Assembly (NCBI RefSeq): GCF_032017025.1
Contig: NZ_DALZQO010000013.1
Coordinates: 1-64,000, forward strand
Length of the DNA: 64,000 nucleotides
Direction: 5' to 3'
Source: Hydrogenoanaerobacterium sp032017025
Lineage (GTDB): Bacteria > Bacillota > Clostridia > Oscillospirales > Ruminococcaceae
The notes under the pieces were generated by a model that worked only from the letters and a program-made list of their open reading frames with translations, did no database searches and had not been told where the DNA came from. A program made the translations under genes and the position numbers. Numbering within the stretch: the first letter of the stretch is position 1; every line of letters begins with the position of its first letter. This document shows positions 26,062 through 35,200 of the stretch, piece after piece.

Positions 26062-26826
26062 ATGATGAACGAAAACAGAAATGACGATAAAACGACCGAT
26101 TTGATCTACGGCAGAAACTCGGTGATTGAAGCAATCAAGTCGGATAAATGTATTGATAAAGTATATATCGGCACCGGTGACGGCAAGGGGAGTATTGGCA
26201 AAATCATCGGTATGGCAAAGGAACGCGGCATTCCTGTAAAAGATGTGACGGGGCAAAAGCTCGATGCTATGTGCGGCAGCACCAACCATCAGGGTGTGGC
26301 GGCGACCATTGCCGCAGTGGATTACAGCACCCTTGAGGATATTTACCAAAAGGCGCAGGACAAGGGCGAACCGCTCTTTGTCATCATTGCAGATGAAATA
26401 GAAGACCCGCACAATCTGGGTGCGCTTATCCGTACCGCCGAATGCAGCGGCGCACACGGCATCATCATACCCAAACGCCGCAGCGCGGGGCTGTCGCCAA
26501 CCGTGTTTAAAGCTTCAGCGGGTGCTGCAAACTATACGCCCGTTGTACGCGTACCAAACCTTGCCGCTGCGATTGATGAACTGAAAGAGCGCGGTGTTTG
26601 GATTTACTGTGCGGATATGGATGGGCAGAGCTGGTGTAAAGTGGATTATTCCGGTGCGGTCGGTTTAGTAATTGGCAGCGAAGGCAACGGTGTTGGCAGA
26701 CTGATCAAGGATAAATGTGATTTCACGATATCCTTGCCAATGCTTGGGCACATTACCTCACTCAATGCATCGGTTGCGGGCGGTATTGTCATGTACGAGA
26801 TTGCCCGACAGAGAATGAAACTGTAA
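26062..26826 (+). CDS. rlmB: 23S rRNA (guanosine-2'-O-)-methyltransferase, TrmH/SpoU family
   Basis: 254 residues. An N-terminal substrate-binding domain (DLIYGRNSVIEAIKS, GTNHQGV-like STNHQGVAA) precedes the knotted SPOUT domain with motif 1 ADEIEDPHNLGALIRTAECS, motif 2 LVIGSEGNGVGRLIKDKCD and motif 3 ISLPMLGHITSLNASVAGGI. It methylates a guanosine ribose in 23S rRNA (G2251 in E. coli). AAAGGGAAA precedes ATG 26062. The usual partners cysS and mrnC are not upstream. It is followed after 45 bases by the repeat protein gene on the same strand. Confidence 0.92.
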   Translation: MMNENRNDDKTTDLIYGRNSVIEAIKSDKCIDKVYIGTGDGKGSIGKIIGMAKERGIPVKDVTGQKLDAMCGSTNHQGVAATIAAVDYSTLEDIYQKAQDKGEPLFVIIADEIEDPHNLGALIRTAECSGAHGIIIPKRRSAGLSPTVFKASAGAANYTPVVRVPNLAAAIDELKERGVWIYCADMDGQSWCKVDYSGAVGLVIGSEGNGVGRLIKDKCDFTISLPMLGHITSLNASVAGGIVMYEIARQRMKL

Positions 26827-26871
26827 ACAGATGATAGATGCCTTTCGTAAAACAGGGGAGGTTGGATCAAC

Positions 26872-29796
26872 ATGAATCGCGACTATGACATCGACAGCAT
26901 CCTTGCTGAAATAAAGCAGAAGAAATCGAGTGGTACTCTATCTGCACCACAACGCCCTGTATACGGGCAAGCGGAGCGAGATGAATACGAGGAAGAGCGG
27001 CCGGTTCGCCGTGCTGCGCCTCGCCGTGCCGCGGAATATGACGACGAATACGAGGAAGAACGCCCGGTACGCCGTGCTGCACCTCGCCGTGCCGCAGAAT
27101 ATGACGACGAATACGAGGAAGAACGTCCGGTGCGCCGTGCTGTACCTCGCCGTGCCGCAGAATATGACGATGAATACGAGGAAGAACGCCCGATTCGCCG
27201 TGCTGCACCTCGCCGTGCCGCGGAATATGACGACGAATACGAGGAAGAACGCCCGATTCGCCGCACTGCACCTCGCCGTGCCGCAGAATATAACGATGAA
27301 TACGAGGAAGAACGGCCGATACGCCGCGCTGCACCTCGCCGTGCCGCAGAATATGACGATGAAAACGAGGAAGAGCGTCCGATTCGCCGCCCTGCACCGC
27401 GCCAAACGCAGGAGCAGGAAGACAGCTATGAACAGCCTCGTCCTTCGCGTAAACGCATTGCGCGCTATAAAGAGGATGAGATGTATGAACCGGCATCTGC
27501 TATCTACGCGGTAGCGGGGCCGAATGTTGAGCCGGAGCGACCGAAAGCACGGCCGGCTGAGCAGCCTTCGCACCCTCGCGGCAGTGCAGCACGCAATGAG
27601 CCCGAGAATGACGAATTCATGATGAAATACAGCGGTCTTTCCAGCATTGGAAGTGGTGCCAGAAGAGCGCCTCGCACCGACCGCGACAGTATCCGCAGTA
27701 ACTTTGGCAGTGCAGCAGAACCCCCTGCAAAGGGCTCGCGCGCTAAAGCGCCGCAAAAGCCTGCAGCACAACCCGAGGAATCGGTGCCGGTTCCCAAGCC
27801 GGAGCTGAAGGGAGGCTTCCGCTTTAATCCCAATATCGATTTTTCGCTGCATGATGACGAAGAGGTGTCGAGCGAGCTGACTCGCCTGGATTTACCTGTC
27901 GCAAATGCGGATAGGCGTTTTGCCTACAGTGATTTTGACGATACCCGCAGCCTGCCCACGGGGCTAAACCTTGAGGGGCTCGGCAGTGATGTTTTGAGCG
28001 GCGGAGTACCGGCTCACGATGAAGAAACGCCCGAACCACAGGACGAACCGGCAGCCGGTATGGAATTGGAGGAATACAACTCTCCGTCGGAGGCAGGTGA
28101 GGTAAAAGCAGACCTCGACACCCTACGCGGAAACCTGCTGGTGCGGTTTGTAATTACCATTGTCTGCGGTATCGGTCTGCTGTACCTCGGCCTTTCCGAA
28201 ACTTTGCCTGTTCCTGTACCTGAAATGATCTCGGCTGCGGGAGCGCCCGCTGTCTTTGTCATTATCAATATGGTGCTGCTCATTGCCGCAACGTTTGCCT
28301 GCCACTCCACCATTTCAAACGGTGTTGTGGGGCTGTTTACGCTTAAAGCAAACAACGATTCTCTCGCTGCACTTGCGGTGCTTGCGTCGGTAATGCAGGG
28401 GGTATCGCTCATTTTAAACCCCGCCTCACTGGGTGACAACAATATTCACCTTTATTTTGCAGTGGCGGTGGCCGGGCTTATCTTCAACACTATGGGTAAG
28501 ATGTTCACGGTTGGCCGTGTCACCGGGAACTTCCGGTTTATTTCATCAAGTGCACAGAAATATACGGTGCAGAGCCTAAACAAGCGCGAGCTCGGGCGCG
28601 AGTTTACGTGGGATATGAACATTGATGAACCGCATATTTCCTACAGCACCAAAACAGATTTCGCCGAAGGGTTTATCGAGCAGTCCTATGCCGATGACAC
28701 GAGCGACAACATTGCCAAAATCACTGTGCCGATCATCTTTGTCGGCAGTGTGGTGGTAGCGGTGATGTCCTACGTGTTCAACAAGGATATGTTTATCGCA
28801 CTTTCTACCTTTGCTGCTATTCTCGCCATTGCTTCCCCCATTACCGCAACGATAGTCGGCAGTCTGCCGCAGCACAAAGCCTACCGCAGCCTGTCAAAGT
28901 GCGGCGCGATACTTTCAGGTTATAACGCGGTGGAGCGTTTCAGCGAAACAAATGTAATTTTGGCAGAAGCCTGTGAGCTGTTTACCAACGACGAGGTTCT
29001 GCTACACAACATCAAAACCTTTGAAAAAAACCGTATCGATGAGGCAATTCTCGATGCTTCCAGCGTGCTGTGCATGTGCAACGGTGCGGTGAAGAATATT
29101 TTTCTGCGCATCATTCAGGGTAATACAAAAATACTCAAACCGGTTGAAAACCTCGTGTACGAGGATGCAATGGGTGTTTCCGCCTGGGTTGGCGGCAAAC
29201 GAGTGCTGATTGGCAACAGCGAGCTGATGAGACATCACGGCATTGATACCCCAAGCAAAGACTACGAGGCCAAATACCGCACTGAGGATAGAGATATCCT
29301 ATATCTTGCGAATTCGGGTGAGCTCACCGCTATGTTTGTTATCAGTTATGTGAGAAACGAAGAGGCTGATATTGCACTCGGTGACCTGGAACGCAAGGGC
29401 ATCTCCGTGGTGGTAAAATCAGTCGACCCAAATCTTACCGCAGCAAAAATTGCCCGCATCTACGATCTGCCTGAAGAGATGATTCGTATTCTGCCCGCCA
29501 AGCTGCACGGCGATTTCGATAGGCTGCACCATGCGAGCGGCAGCAATAAGGGCTATATCGTACACAACGGAAGCTTTGCGGGCTTTGCACGTGCAGTATC
29601 CGCGGCGTCAGGCGTTAAGGTTGCCACCAACATCGGCCTGATCGTACAGATCGTAGGGATGATACTTGGCTATACGCTTGTCACGTTCTTCTCATTTATG
29701 GGCAGTATGGCACAGGCTACCATGGTCACGGTTCTAATCTACCAGGCGGTGTGGGGACTTGCCGTTTGGCTGTTCTCTGCCTTGCGAAGAATCTAG
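26872..29796 (+). CDS. P-type ATPase-like pseudoenzyme with N-terminal charged tandem repeats
   Basis: 974 residues; AGGGGAGG precedes ATG 26872. A short head (RDYDIDSILAEIKQKK) leads into seven 21-residue Glu/Arg-rich repeats (residues 38-184) and a disordered stretch to about 420. The rest copies the layout of a heavy-metal P-type ATPase: helix pairs near 423-443, 461-480, 498-515 and 526-545, an A-domain-like loop, helices near 617-665, a P/N-like region 680-900 and two C-terminal helices. SAWVGGKRVLIGNSELMRHH matches the N domain. However DKTGTLT is replaced by AEACELF (residues 698-704), CPC by ASPIT, TGE and the GDGxND hinge are lost. It cannot be a normal ion pump. No named family recognised; a scaffold or regulatory role is inference. 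Confidence 0.75.
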   Translation: MNRDYDIDSILAEIKQKKSSGTLSAPQRPVYGQAERDEYEEERPVRRAAPRRAAEYDDEYEEERPVRRAAPRRAAEYDDEYEEERPVRRAVPRRAAEYDDEYEEERPIRRAAPRRAAEYDDEYEEERPIRRTAPRRAAEYNDEYEEERPIRRAAPRRAAEYDDENEEERPIRRPAPRQTQEQEDSYEQPRPSRKRIARYKEDEMYEPASAIYAVAGPNVEPERPKARPAEQPSHPRGSAARNEPENDEFMMKYSGLSSIGSGARRAPRTDRDSIRSNFGSAAEPPAKGSRAKAPQKPAAQPEESVPVPKPELKGGFRFNPNIDFSLHDDEEVSSELTRLDLPVANADRRFAYSDFDDTRSLPTGLNLEGLGSDVLSGGVPAHDEETPEPQDEPAAGMELEEYNSPSEAGEVKADLDTLRGNLLVRFVITIVCGIGLLYLGLSETLPVPVPEMISAAGAPAVFVIINMVLLIAATFACHSTISNGVVGLFTLKANNDSLAALAVLASVMQGVSLILNPASLGDNNIHLYFAVAVAGLIFNTMGKMFTVGRVTGNFRFISSSAQKYTVQSLNKRELGREFTWDMNIDEPHISYSTKTDFAEGFIEQSYADDTSDNIAKITVPIIFVGSVVVAVMSYVFNKDMFIALSTFAAILAIASPITATIVGSLPQHKAYRSLSKCGAILSGYNAVERFSETNVILAEACELFTNDEVLLHNIKTFEKNRIDEAILDASSVLCMCNGAVKNIFLRIIQGNTKILKPVENLVYEDAMGVSAWVGGKRVLIGNSELMRHHGIDTPSKDYEAKYRTEDRDILYLANSGELTAMFVISYVRNEEADIALGDLERKGISVVVKSVDPNLTAAKIARIYDLPEEMIRILPAKLHGDFDRLHHASGSNKGYIVHNGSFAGFARAVSAASGVKVATNIGLIVQIVGMILGYTLVTFFSFMGSMAQATMVTVLIYQAVWGLAVWLFSALRRI
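26983..27423 (+). repeat. Seven tandem 63-base coding repeats
   Basis: Each unit encodes EYEEERPVRRAAPRRAAEYDD or a close variant (21 residues). Units 1-6 differ by few substitutions (V/I at position 8, A/V/T at 11 or 12); unit 7 is diverged at its end. Silent differences between units show that the array is not an assembly duplicate. The acid-rich and Arg-rich blocks alternate. Confidence 0.92.
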
Positions 29797-29824
29797 CTTT
29801 TTGTCGAAATTATACAATTTGCAC

Positions 29825-29867
29825 AATACACAGCCGTCAAATTCTCTTGACGACTGTGTATTTTTTT
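29825..29867 (+). terminator. Rho-independent terminator
   Basis: AATACACAG-C-CGTCAA pairs with TTGACG-A-CTGTGTATT across a 6-base loop, followed by seven T. It ends the repeat-protein transcript. Confidence 0.88.
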
Positions 29868-30016
29868 GCTATTTGGCTTGATTCCTTTTGTTTTTGTAGT
29901 ATAATTACACTATAATTGTTTGTGAGTTGTGATATAAACTTATTTAGATTCCACAATTATTATTTTAATTGCCCGTTTACTTACCTGAAGCGGGTAGAAC
30001 GAAAGGGGACCTTACT

Positions 30017-32089
30017 ATGAGGCAATACTTGGCAGATAAAATCAAAAACGTTGCCTTAGCTGGGCACGGCAGTTCTGGAAAAACATCTTTAGCGGAGGCT
30101 CTGCTGTTTAAAGCAGGCGCTACAGACAGACTTGGAAAGGTAGCTGATGCGAATACGATCTGCGATTTCGATCCGGAAGAAACAAAGCGCAAGGTTTCGG
30201 TCTCTATGGCGGTGGCTCCTCTCACATGGGGCTCAACTAAGATTAATCTACTGGACACGCCGGGATTATTCGACTTCGCGGCAGGCTTTTACGAGGGCGT
30301 AAGGGCAGCCGACAGTGTCATGATCGTTTTATCTGGAAAATCAGGAGTAACAGTTGGTGCAGAGAAGGCATACAAGCTGGCAACCCAGCTGAAAAAAGCA
30401 AGAATGTTTGTGGTATCCAAGCTAGATACCGAAAATGCCGATTTCTATAAGGTGCTGGAAGATTTAAAATCCAAGTTTGGGCCTAGCGTCTGCCCTTTGG
30501 TGGTGCCTTATTACGAAAATCGCACCGTTTCCTGTTACATTAATCTTATAGATATGAAAGCATATAAGTACGACAGCGCGGGTAACCCCAGCGAGGTTCC
30601 CATGCCTGATGCAGGGCACCGAATTGATGGACTTGTTGCGGCCATTTCTGAGGCAATTGCCGAAACAGACGAGGTGCTGTTCGAGAAGTATTTCTCCGGC
30701 GAATCGTTTACCCGTGAAGAAACCATTGACGGCATCCGTAACGGCGTAAAAGACGGCACCATTTCACCTGTGGTGTGCGGCTCTGCACTCACTTTGGAGG
30801 GAATCGATATGATTCTCGACAGCATTGCGGATTTACTACCCACGGCAAAAAAAGTTGCCGATGAAGTAGGTGAAACCCTAGATGGAGAACAAATCACCAT
30901 TGAGTGTGACGACACGCAGCCGCTTGCAGCCTATATTTTTAAAACGATTGCAGACCCGTTTGTAGGCAAACTGTCGTATGTAAAGGTGGTAGCAGGCAAA
31001 CTTTCAGCCGATATTACCCCAATCAATGCAACTACCGGTCAGCCCGAGCGTTTGGGTAAAATTATCTACGTAAAGGGTAAAAAGCAGGAGGATACTGCGT
31101 TTATCTCTGCAGGTGATATTGGTGCAATTACAAAAATTTCTGCAAATACCGGTGATACGCTTTGTGACCCGAAACGTGTCGTAAAGCTGCCGGCGATTAA
31201 ATTCCCCGCAGCTTGCATGTCGATGGCAATGACTCCGAAGACCAAAGGCGACGAGGGCAAAATTGCAGCGGGCATTCAGCGGCTAATGGAGGAGGATCTT
31301 ACCATTGGCTACGACAATAACAAGGAGACAAAACAGCAGCTTGTTTCCGGCCTTGGCGAGCAGCATCTCGATGTGCTCATCTCTAAGCTCAAAACAAAGT
31401 TTGGTGTTGAGGTTACTTTGGATAAACCTCGCGTACCTTACCGCGAAACCATTCGCAAAAAGGTAAGGGTGCAGGGCAGGCACAAGAAACAATCGGGCGG
31501 TCACGGCCAGTTTGGCGACATTTGGGTAGAGTTTGAGCCTTGTGAGGCGGAGGACTTGGAGTTCTGCGAGAAAGTAGTTGGCGGTGCAGTGCCTAAAAAC
31601 TTCTTCCCCGCGGTGGAAAAAGGCTTGCGCGACTGCATTAAGCACGGCACTGTGGCGGGCTACCCTATGGTGGGCCTGCGTGCAACGCTGGTTGACGGCT
31701 CCTACCATCCGGTTGATTCCTCTGAGATGTCGTTTAAGATGGCGGCAAACATTGCTTATAAGGCGGGCATTCCGCAGGCAAGCCCTGTGCTGCTTGAGCC
31801 AATTGGCAGCCTGAAGGTTTACGCCCCCGATGCTAACACCGGTGATTTGATGGGTGACATCAACAAGCGCCGCGGTAGGGTGCTGGGCATGAACCCCGAC
31901 GAAGACGGATTGCAGCTGATTGAAGCCGAGGTGCCAATGAGCGAGATGCACGATTTCACCACCGCGCTGCGTCAGATGACACAGGGCAGGGGTTATTTTA
32001 CTCTTACCTTTGAGCGCTACGAGCAGCTTCCTCAAATGTTGGAAGCGGCTGTAATTGAGGACGCGAAGGAGATGAACGCTGAGGAATAA
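30017..32089 (+). CDS. Elongation factor G-like GTPase (EF-G paralogue, FusA2 type)
   Basis: 690 residues, full EF-G domain set: G domain with P-loop GHGSSGKTSLAEALLF, G3 DTPGLFDFAAGFYEG and G4 SKLD in place of NKxD; domain II, then III, IV (HKKQSGGHGQFGDIWVEF) and V. The switch I region FDPEETKRKVSVSMAVAPLTW lacks the RGITI of true EF-G, which marks the EF-G-like paralogue group common in Clostridia rather than the translocase next to rpsL/rpsG. Role in translation, recycling or stress is unsettled. The start is ATG 30017 behind GAAAGGGGACC; the frame is open 48 bases more. Confidence 0.85.
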   Translation: MRQYLADKIKNVALAGHGSSGKTSLAEALLFKAGATDRLGKVADANTICDFDPEETKRKVSVSMAVAPLTWGSTKINLLDTPGLFDFAAGFYEGVRAADSVMIVLSGKSGVTVGAEKAYKLATQLKKARMFVVSKLDTENADFYKVLEDLKSKFGPSVCPLVVPYYENRTVSCYINLIDMKAYKYDSAGNPSEVPMPDAGHRIDGLVAAISEAIAETDEVLFEKYFSGESFTREETIDGIRNGVKDGTISPVVCGSALTLEGIDMILDSIADLLPTAKKVADEVGETLDGEQITIECDDTQPLAAYIFKTIADPFVGKLSYVKVVAGKLSADITPINATTGQPERLGKIIYVKGKKQEDTAFISAGDIGAITKISANTGDTLCDPKRVVKLPAIKFPAACMSMAMTPKTKGDEGKIAAGIQRLMEEDLTIGYDNNKETKQQLVSGLGEQHLDVLISKLKTKFGVEVTLDKPRVPYRETIRKKVRVQGRHKKQSGGHGQFGDIWVEFEPCEAEDLEFCEKVVGGAVPKNFFPAVEKGLRDCIKHGTVAGYPMVGLRATLVDGSYHPVDSSEMSFKMAANIAYKAGIPQASPVLLEPIGSLKVYAPDANTGDLMGDINKRRGRVLGMNPDEDGLQLIEAEVPMSEMHDFTTALRQMTQGRGYFTLTFERYEQLPQMLEAAVIEDAKEMNAEE

Positions 32090-32128
32090 TCCCAGATGTT
32101 TCCCCAGTAAAAAATATTTTGTATTCAG

Positions 32129-32164
32129 AAAAAAACCGGTGCGAATTTTTCGCACCGGTTTTTT
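32129..32164 (+). terminator. Rho-independent terminator
   Basis: AAAAACCGGTGCGAA, TTT loop and its complement followed by T run, 40 bases after the EF-G-like stop. Confidence 0.9.
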
Positions 32165-32269
32165 GTCGACCAAATTTAAACAATAACTTTATAAAATTTG
32201 ATATATTGTGTTTATCAAAGATTTATTGGTAAATAATACTTGATAAGAATGGAATAAGGTGGGATAGGT

Positions 32270-33811
32270 ATGCCTAAGGAGCAAAACAGTAAACCGATAT
32301 GCCCGCAGCCGGATGGAACAATAGATTATAGCGAATTTACTTTAGAAAAAAGCTTAGATTTAAACATGAAAACGGTTGCACAAATCTTTCAAGATGACGA
32401 TACACTTATTACTCGCCAATTTGCAAATCAAAACCAAAGCAGTATAAAATGCTGCATTTTTTTTATAGATGGAATGGTGAACAACGAAATTATCAATGAA
32501 AACATTATAAGACCTATTTTGATAAACCCTATTTTATGCTCGACAAATAAACTGTTGGAAATGATTGAAACGCAAGTGATTGTAACAAATGATGTGAAAA
32601 AGGCACAGAGTTTTGCAGATATCGTGGAGGCAATCCTTTATGGGGATACCGTTTTATTTGTAGATGGAGTGAGCGGTGCCCTGATCATCAATACAAAAGG
32701 CTGGCAGTTACGTGCCATACAAGAGCCGGATACAGAGAAAGCTTTAAGAGGCCCCCGTGAAGGCTTTACCGAATCGCTTCTGATCAATATCTCTCTCATC
32801 CGCAGAAAACTGCGTACGAGTGATTTGAAATTCAAGTTTAGAACCTTTGGTACAAGGACAAATACCCAGGCATGCATCTGTTATTTGGAAAGCCTGACCG
32901 ATAAAAAAATATTAAAGCAATTGGATCGTAGATTGAAAAAAATAAACATCGACGGTGTTCTTGATACAAACTATATCTCCGAACAGATAAAAGACTCTCC
33001 TTTATGTCCTTATAAAACAATTGGCATTACCGAAAAACCTGACATTGCCGCAGCAAAGCTACTGGAAGGGCGGGTGGCTTTGCTGGTGGACGGTTCACCT
33101 GTTTTGTTAACAATGCCTTACTTGTTTATCGAAAATTTTCAGTCGGGTGACGACTACTATTTGAATTTTTATTTTGCCTCCTTCGGAAGATTATTAAAGA
33201 TTTTAGCTTTTTTTATATCGATCAGTGTTCCTGCCATTTATGTAGCGCTAACGACTTTTCACAGGGAGATGATTCCCACACCCTTAGCTTTAAACATTGC
33301 AAGGGCTCGCCAAAGTGTTCCGCTGCCAACTTTTATTGAGTGCCTCGTAATGCTGCTGGTATTTGAGTTTATAAGAGAAACCGGTATCAGAATGCCATCC
33401 AATATAGGGCAGGCACTCAGTGTAGTGGGTGCGTTGGTAATAGGGCAGGCTGCTGTTGAGGCACAATTTGTTAGTGCGCCTATGGTAATTATAGTTGCAA
33501 TCACAGCAATTACCGGGCTTACGAATCCGGGTATTAAAGGGGCAACAATTTTGCTGAGATATCTGCTGCTTACCGTATCTGCGGTTCTCGGTTTTTACGG
33601 ATACTTTTTTGGACTGATCGGGATATTGATTCATTTACTGAGTATAAGATCTTTTAGTGTAGAGTATACCTCACAAATTGCTACGTACCGTTTTCAAGAA
33701 ATGCAGGACAGTTTAGTTCGTACGCCATGGTGGTTTATGAAGATAAGACCTAAATTTTCTCAAAGAAACAATGTGAGAAATTCCGGAAATGGAGATAGCC
33801 AGGTGTGTTGA
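32270..33811 (+). CDS. Spore germination receptor subunit A (GerA/GerKA family)
   Basis: 513 residues. The N-terminal 290 residues form the soluble GerA domain (ITRQF, DGMVNNEIINENIIRPIL, YGDTVLFVDG, RGPREGFTESLLINISLIRRK), then about five membrane helices (LLKILAFFISISVPAIYVAL, the FIRETGIRMPSNIGQALSVVG segment and the NPGIKGATILLRYLL segment). It forms the oligomeric nutrient-gated ion channel of the germinosome in the inner spore membrane. AGGTGGGATAGGT precedes ATG 32270. The stop overlaps the GTG start of the C subunit. Confidence 0.94.
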   Translation: MPKEQNSKPICPQPDGTIDYSEFTLEKSLDLNMKTVAQIFQDDDTLITRQFANQNQSSIKCCIFFIDGMVNNEIINENIIRPILINPILCSTNKLLEMIETQVIVTNDVKKAQSFADIVEAILYGDTVLFVDGVSGALIINTKGWQLRAIQEPDTEKALRGPREGFTESLLINISLIRRKLRTSDLKFKFRTFGTRTNTQACICYLESLTDKKILKQLDRRLKKINIDGVLDTNYISEQIKDSPLCPYKTIGITEKPDIAAAKLLEGRVALLVDGSPVLLTMPYLFIENFQSGDDYYLNFYFASFGRLLKILAFFISISVPAIYVALTTFHREMIPTPLALNIARARQSVPLPTFIECLVMLLVFEFIRETGIRMPSNIGQALSVVGALVIGQAAVEAQFVSAPMVIIVAITAITGLTNPGIKGATILLRYLLLTVSAVLGFYGYFFGLIGILIHLLSIRSFSVEYTSQIATYRFQEMQDSLVRTPWWFMKIRPKFSQRNNVRNSGNGDSQVC

Positions 33812-34953
33812 AAAAGTTTTTTATATATTTACTATTGGTACTATGTATGTTTCTGTTTAGCGGATGCTGGAACTATATTGAGATAAATGAACAAGCGAAC
33901 GTATCAGGAATAGCCATTGACAAAGGGCAAAACGGCAAAAAATATCATATAACGGCAGAGCTTATTAGTATTAGTTCTGGCGAGAAAGGTGCTGGGGTCA
34001 GTACTTCTATTGTTGAGGCAGACGGAAATACCATATTAGAGACGATAAGAAGAATGATTTCCATTTCATCTAAAAAACTATATTTCGGGCATTGTAGAGT
34101 AATGGTGCTCAGTAAAGACATTGCCGAAGAGGGTATTGCACCAATACTTGATTTTGCAATGCGTGATGCTGAGTTGAGGCTAACAATAGATCTTGTCATA
34201 TCCAAAGCGGATACGGCTAAAGAAATTTTAATGCAGAAACCAATTTTAGAAAAAATTGTATCTTACGAAATTGATGAAATGCTTCAAACCAACTATAAGA
34301 TTCTTTATGAATCACAAAAGGCTCAAGCCTACCAGTTTAATAATGTATTGGGGGCAGATGGGATTTCTCCTGTTGTTCCTGCATTTGAGGTTGTAAAAAC
34401 AAACAAGGAAGAAACCACGTTTAAACTATCCGGTATAGCGATTTTTAATGAAGATAAGCTAATTGGTTTTTTGGATGAGGATGAAACAAAAACCTTTTTG
34501 TTTGTTAGAAATAAGGTGAAGGATGGAGTTTTATCTATCCAGATAAATGATGCGGAGGATGATTTCATTGCTATAGAAATATTCGGAAATAAAACCAAGG
34601 TTAAACCGGTGAAGCAGGATGGAGAATTGAGTATCGAGATTGAGACTCAAACAGATATGAGCATTGAACAGATAAGTGCGAATAATAAAATGACACAGCA
34701 AGAATTTGAAGATGTCTTTACGGCTCAATTGGAGCAAAAAATGATAGGAGTTATTCACAAAGTACAAAAGGACTTTAAGGTTGACATATTCGGATTTGGT
34801 AATATGATCAACCAAAAAAATCCGAAACTGTGGGAGGAATACCAAAGTAACTGGGATGAAACATTCAAGACATTAAAAGTAAAAGTTAAATCAAAAGTAG
34901 AAGTAAAAAGCAGTGGAACAACTTATGAACTAATTCAGATTGGAGAAAAATAA
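33805..34953 (+). CDS. Spore germination receptor lipoprotein C (GerC/GerKC family)
   Basis: 382 residues. Lipoprotein signal with lipobox FLFSGCWNYIEI near residue 20, then GerC domain features: NVSGIAIDKG, ETIRRMISISSKKLYFGHCR, IAPILDFAMRDAELRL, and C-terminal DIFGFGNMINQKNPKLWEEY. It anchors on the outer face of the inner spore membrane and is essential for receptor function. Start is GTG 33805 (or TTG 33808), overlapping the A-subunit stop, with GGAG at 33791. Its TAA stop shares a base with the next ATG. Confidence 0.93.
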   Translation: MLKKFFIYLLLVLCMFLFSGCWNYIEINEQANVSGIAIDKGQNGKKYHITAELISISSGEKGAGVSTSIVEADGNTILETIRRMISISSKKLYFGHCRVMVLSKDIAEEGIAPILDFAMRDAELRLTIDLVISKADTAKEILMQKPILEKIVSYEIDEMLQTNYKILYESQKAQAYQFNNVLGADGISPVVPAFEVVKTNKEETTFKLSGIAIFNEDKLIGFLDEDETKTFLFVRNKVKDGVLSIQINDAEDDFIAIEIFGNKTKVKPVKQDGELSIEIETQTDMSIEQISANNKMTQQEFEDVFTAQLEQKMIGVIHKVQKDFKVDIFGFGNMINQKNPKLWEEYQSNWDETFKTLKVKVKSKVEVKSSGTTYELIQIGEK

Positions 34954-35165
34954 TGTTTTTTTTAATTGTATTTGCAATCTGCTATTTTTTAATTATTGTT
35001 CTTGATCTGGTACCTCTGTTTAAAAAAAAGCAGTTTAAGATATTCACAATAAATAGTGCTGTTTTGGTTTTTGCATTTGCAATCCAAACCTGTTTGGTAC
35101 TGGAGGTAAAACTTCCAAGCATAGCTTCTGCGATTATAGGTGCATTTAACTATATGTTAAAATAA
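34953..35165 (+). CDS. Small two-helix germination receptor protein (D-subunit type)
   Basis: 70 residues with two membrane helices (about 2-22 and 34-65) joined by a short basic loop KKKQFK. It starts at the ATG that overlaps the gerC stop (TAATG) and lies between the C and B genes. Small two-helix D proteins of similar length are encoded in ger operons of Bacillus and Clostridia and modulate receptor activity; assignment rests on size, topology and position, as sequence similarity cannot be tested here. Confidence 0.72.
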   Translation: MFFLIVFAICYFLIIVLDLVPLFKKKQFKIFTINSAVLVFAFAIQTCLVLEVKLPSIASAIIGAFNYMLK

Positions 35166-35200
35166 AAAGCGAATGAAGTGGTAGGGAGGTGTTTTGACTC

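Noticed and set aside
26938..27852. Open frames on both strands over the repeat region, some of 190-300 codons
   Set aside because: They are by-products of the 63-base period, which keeps other frames open. Only the 26872-29796 frame continues into recognisable domains.
31283..32173. 296-codon minus-strand frame
   Set aside because: Antisense to the EF-G-like gene and running into its terminator.
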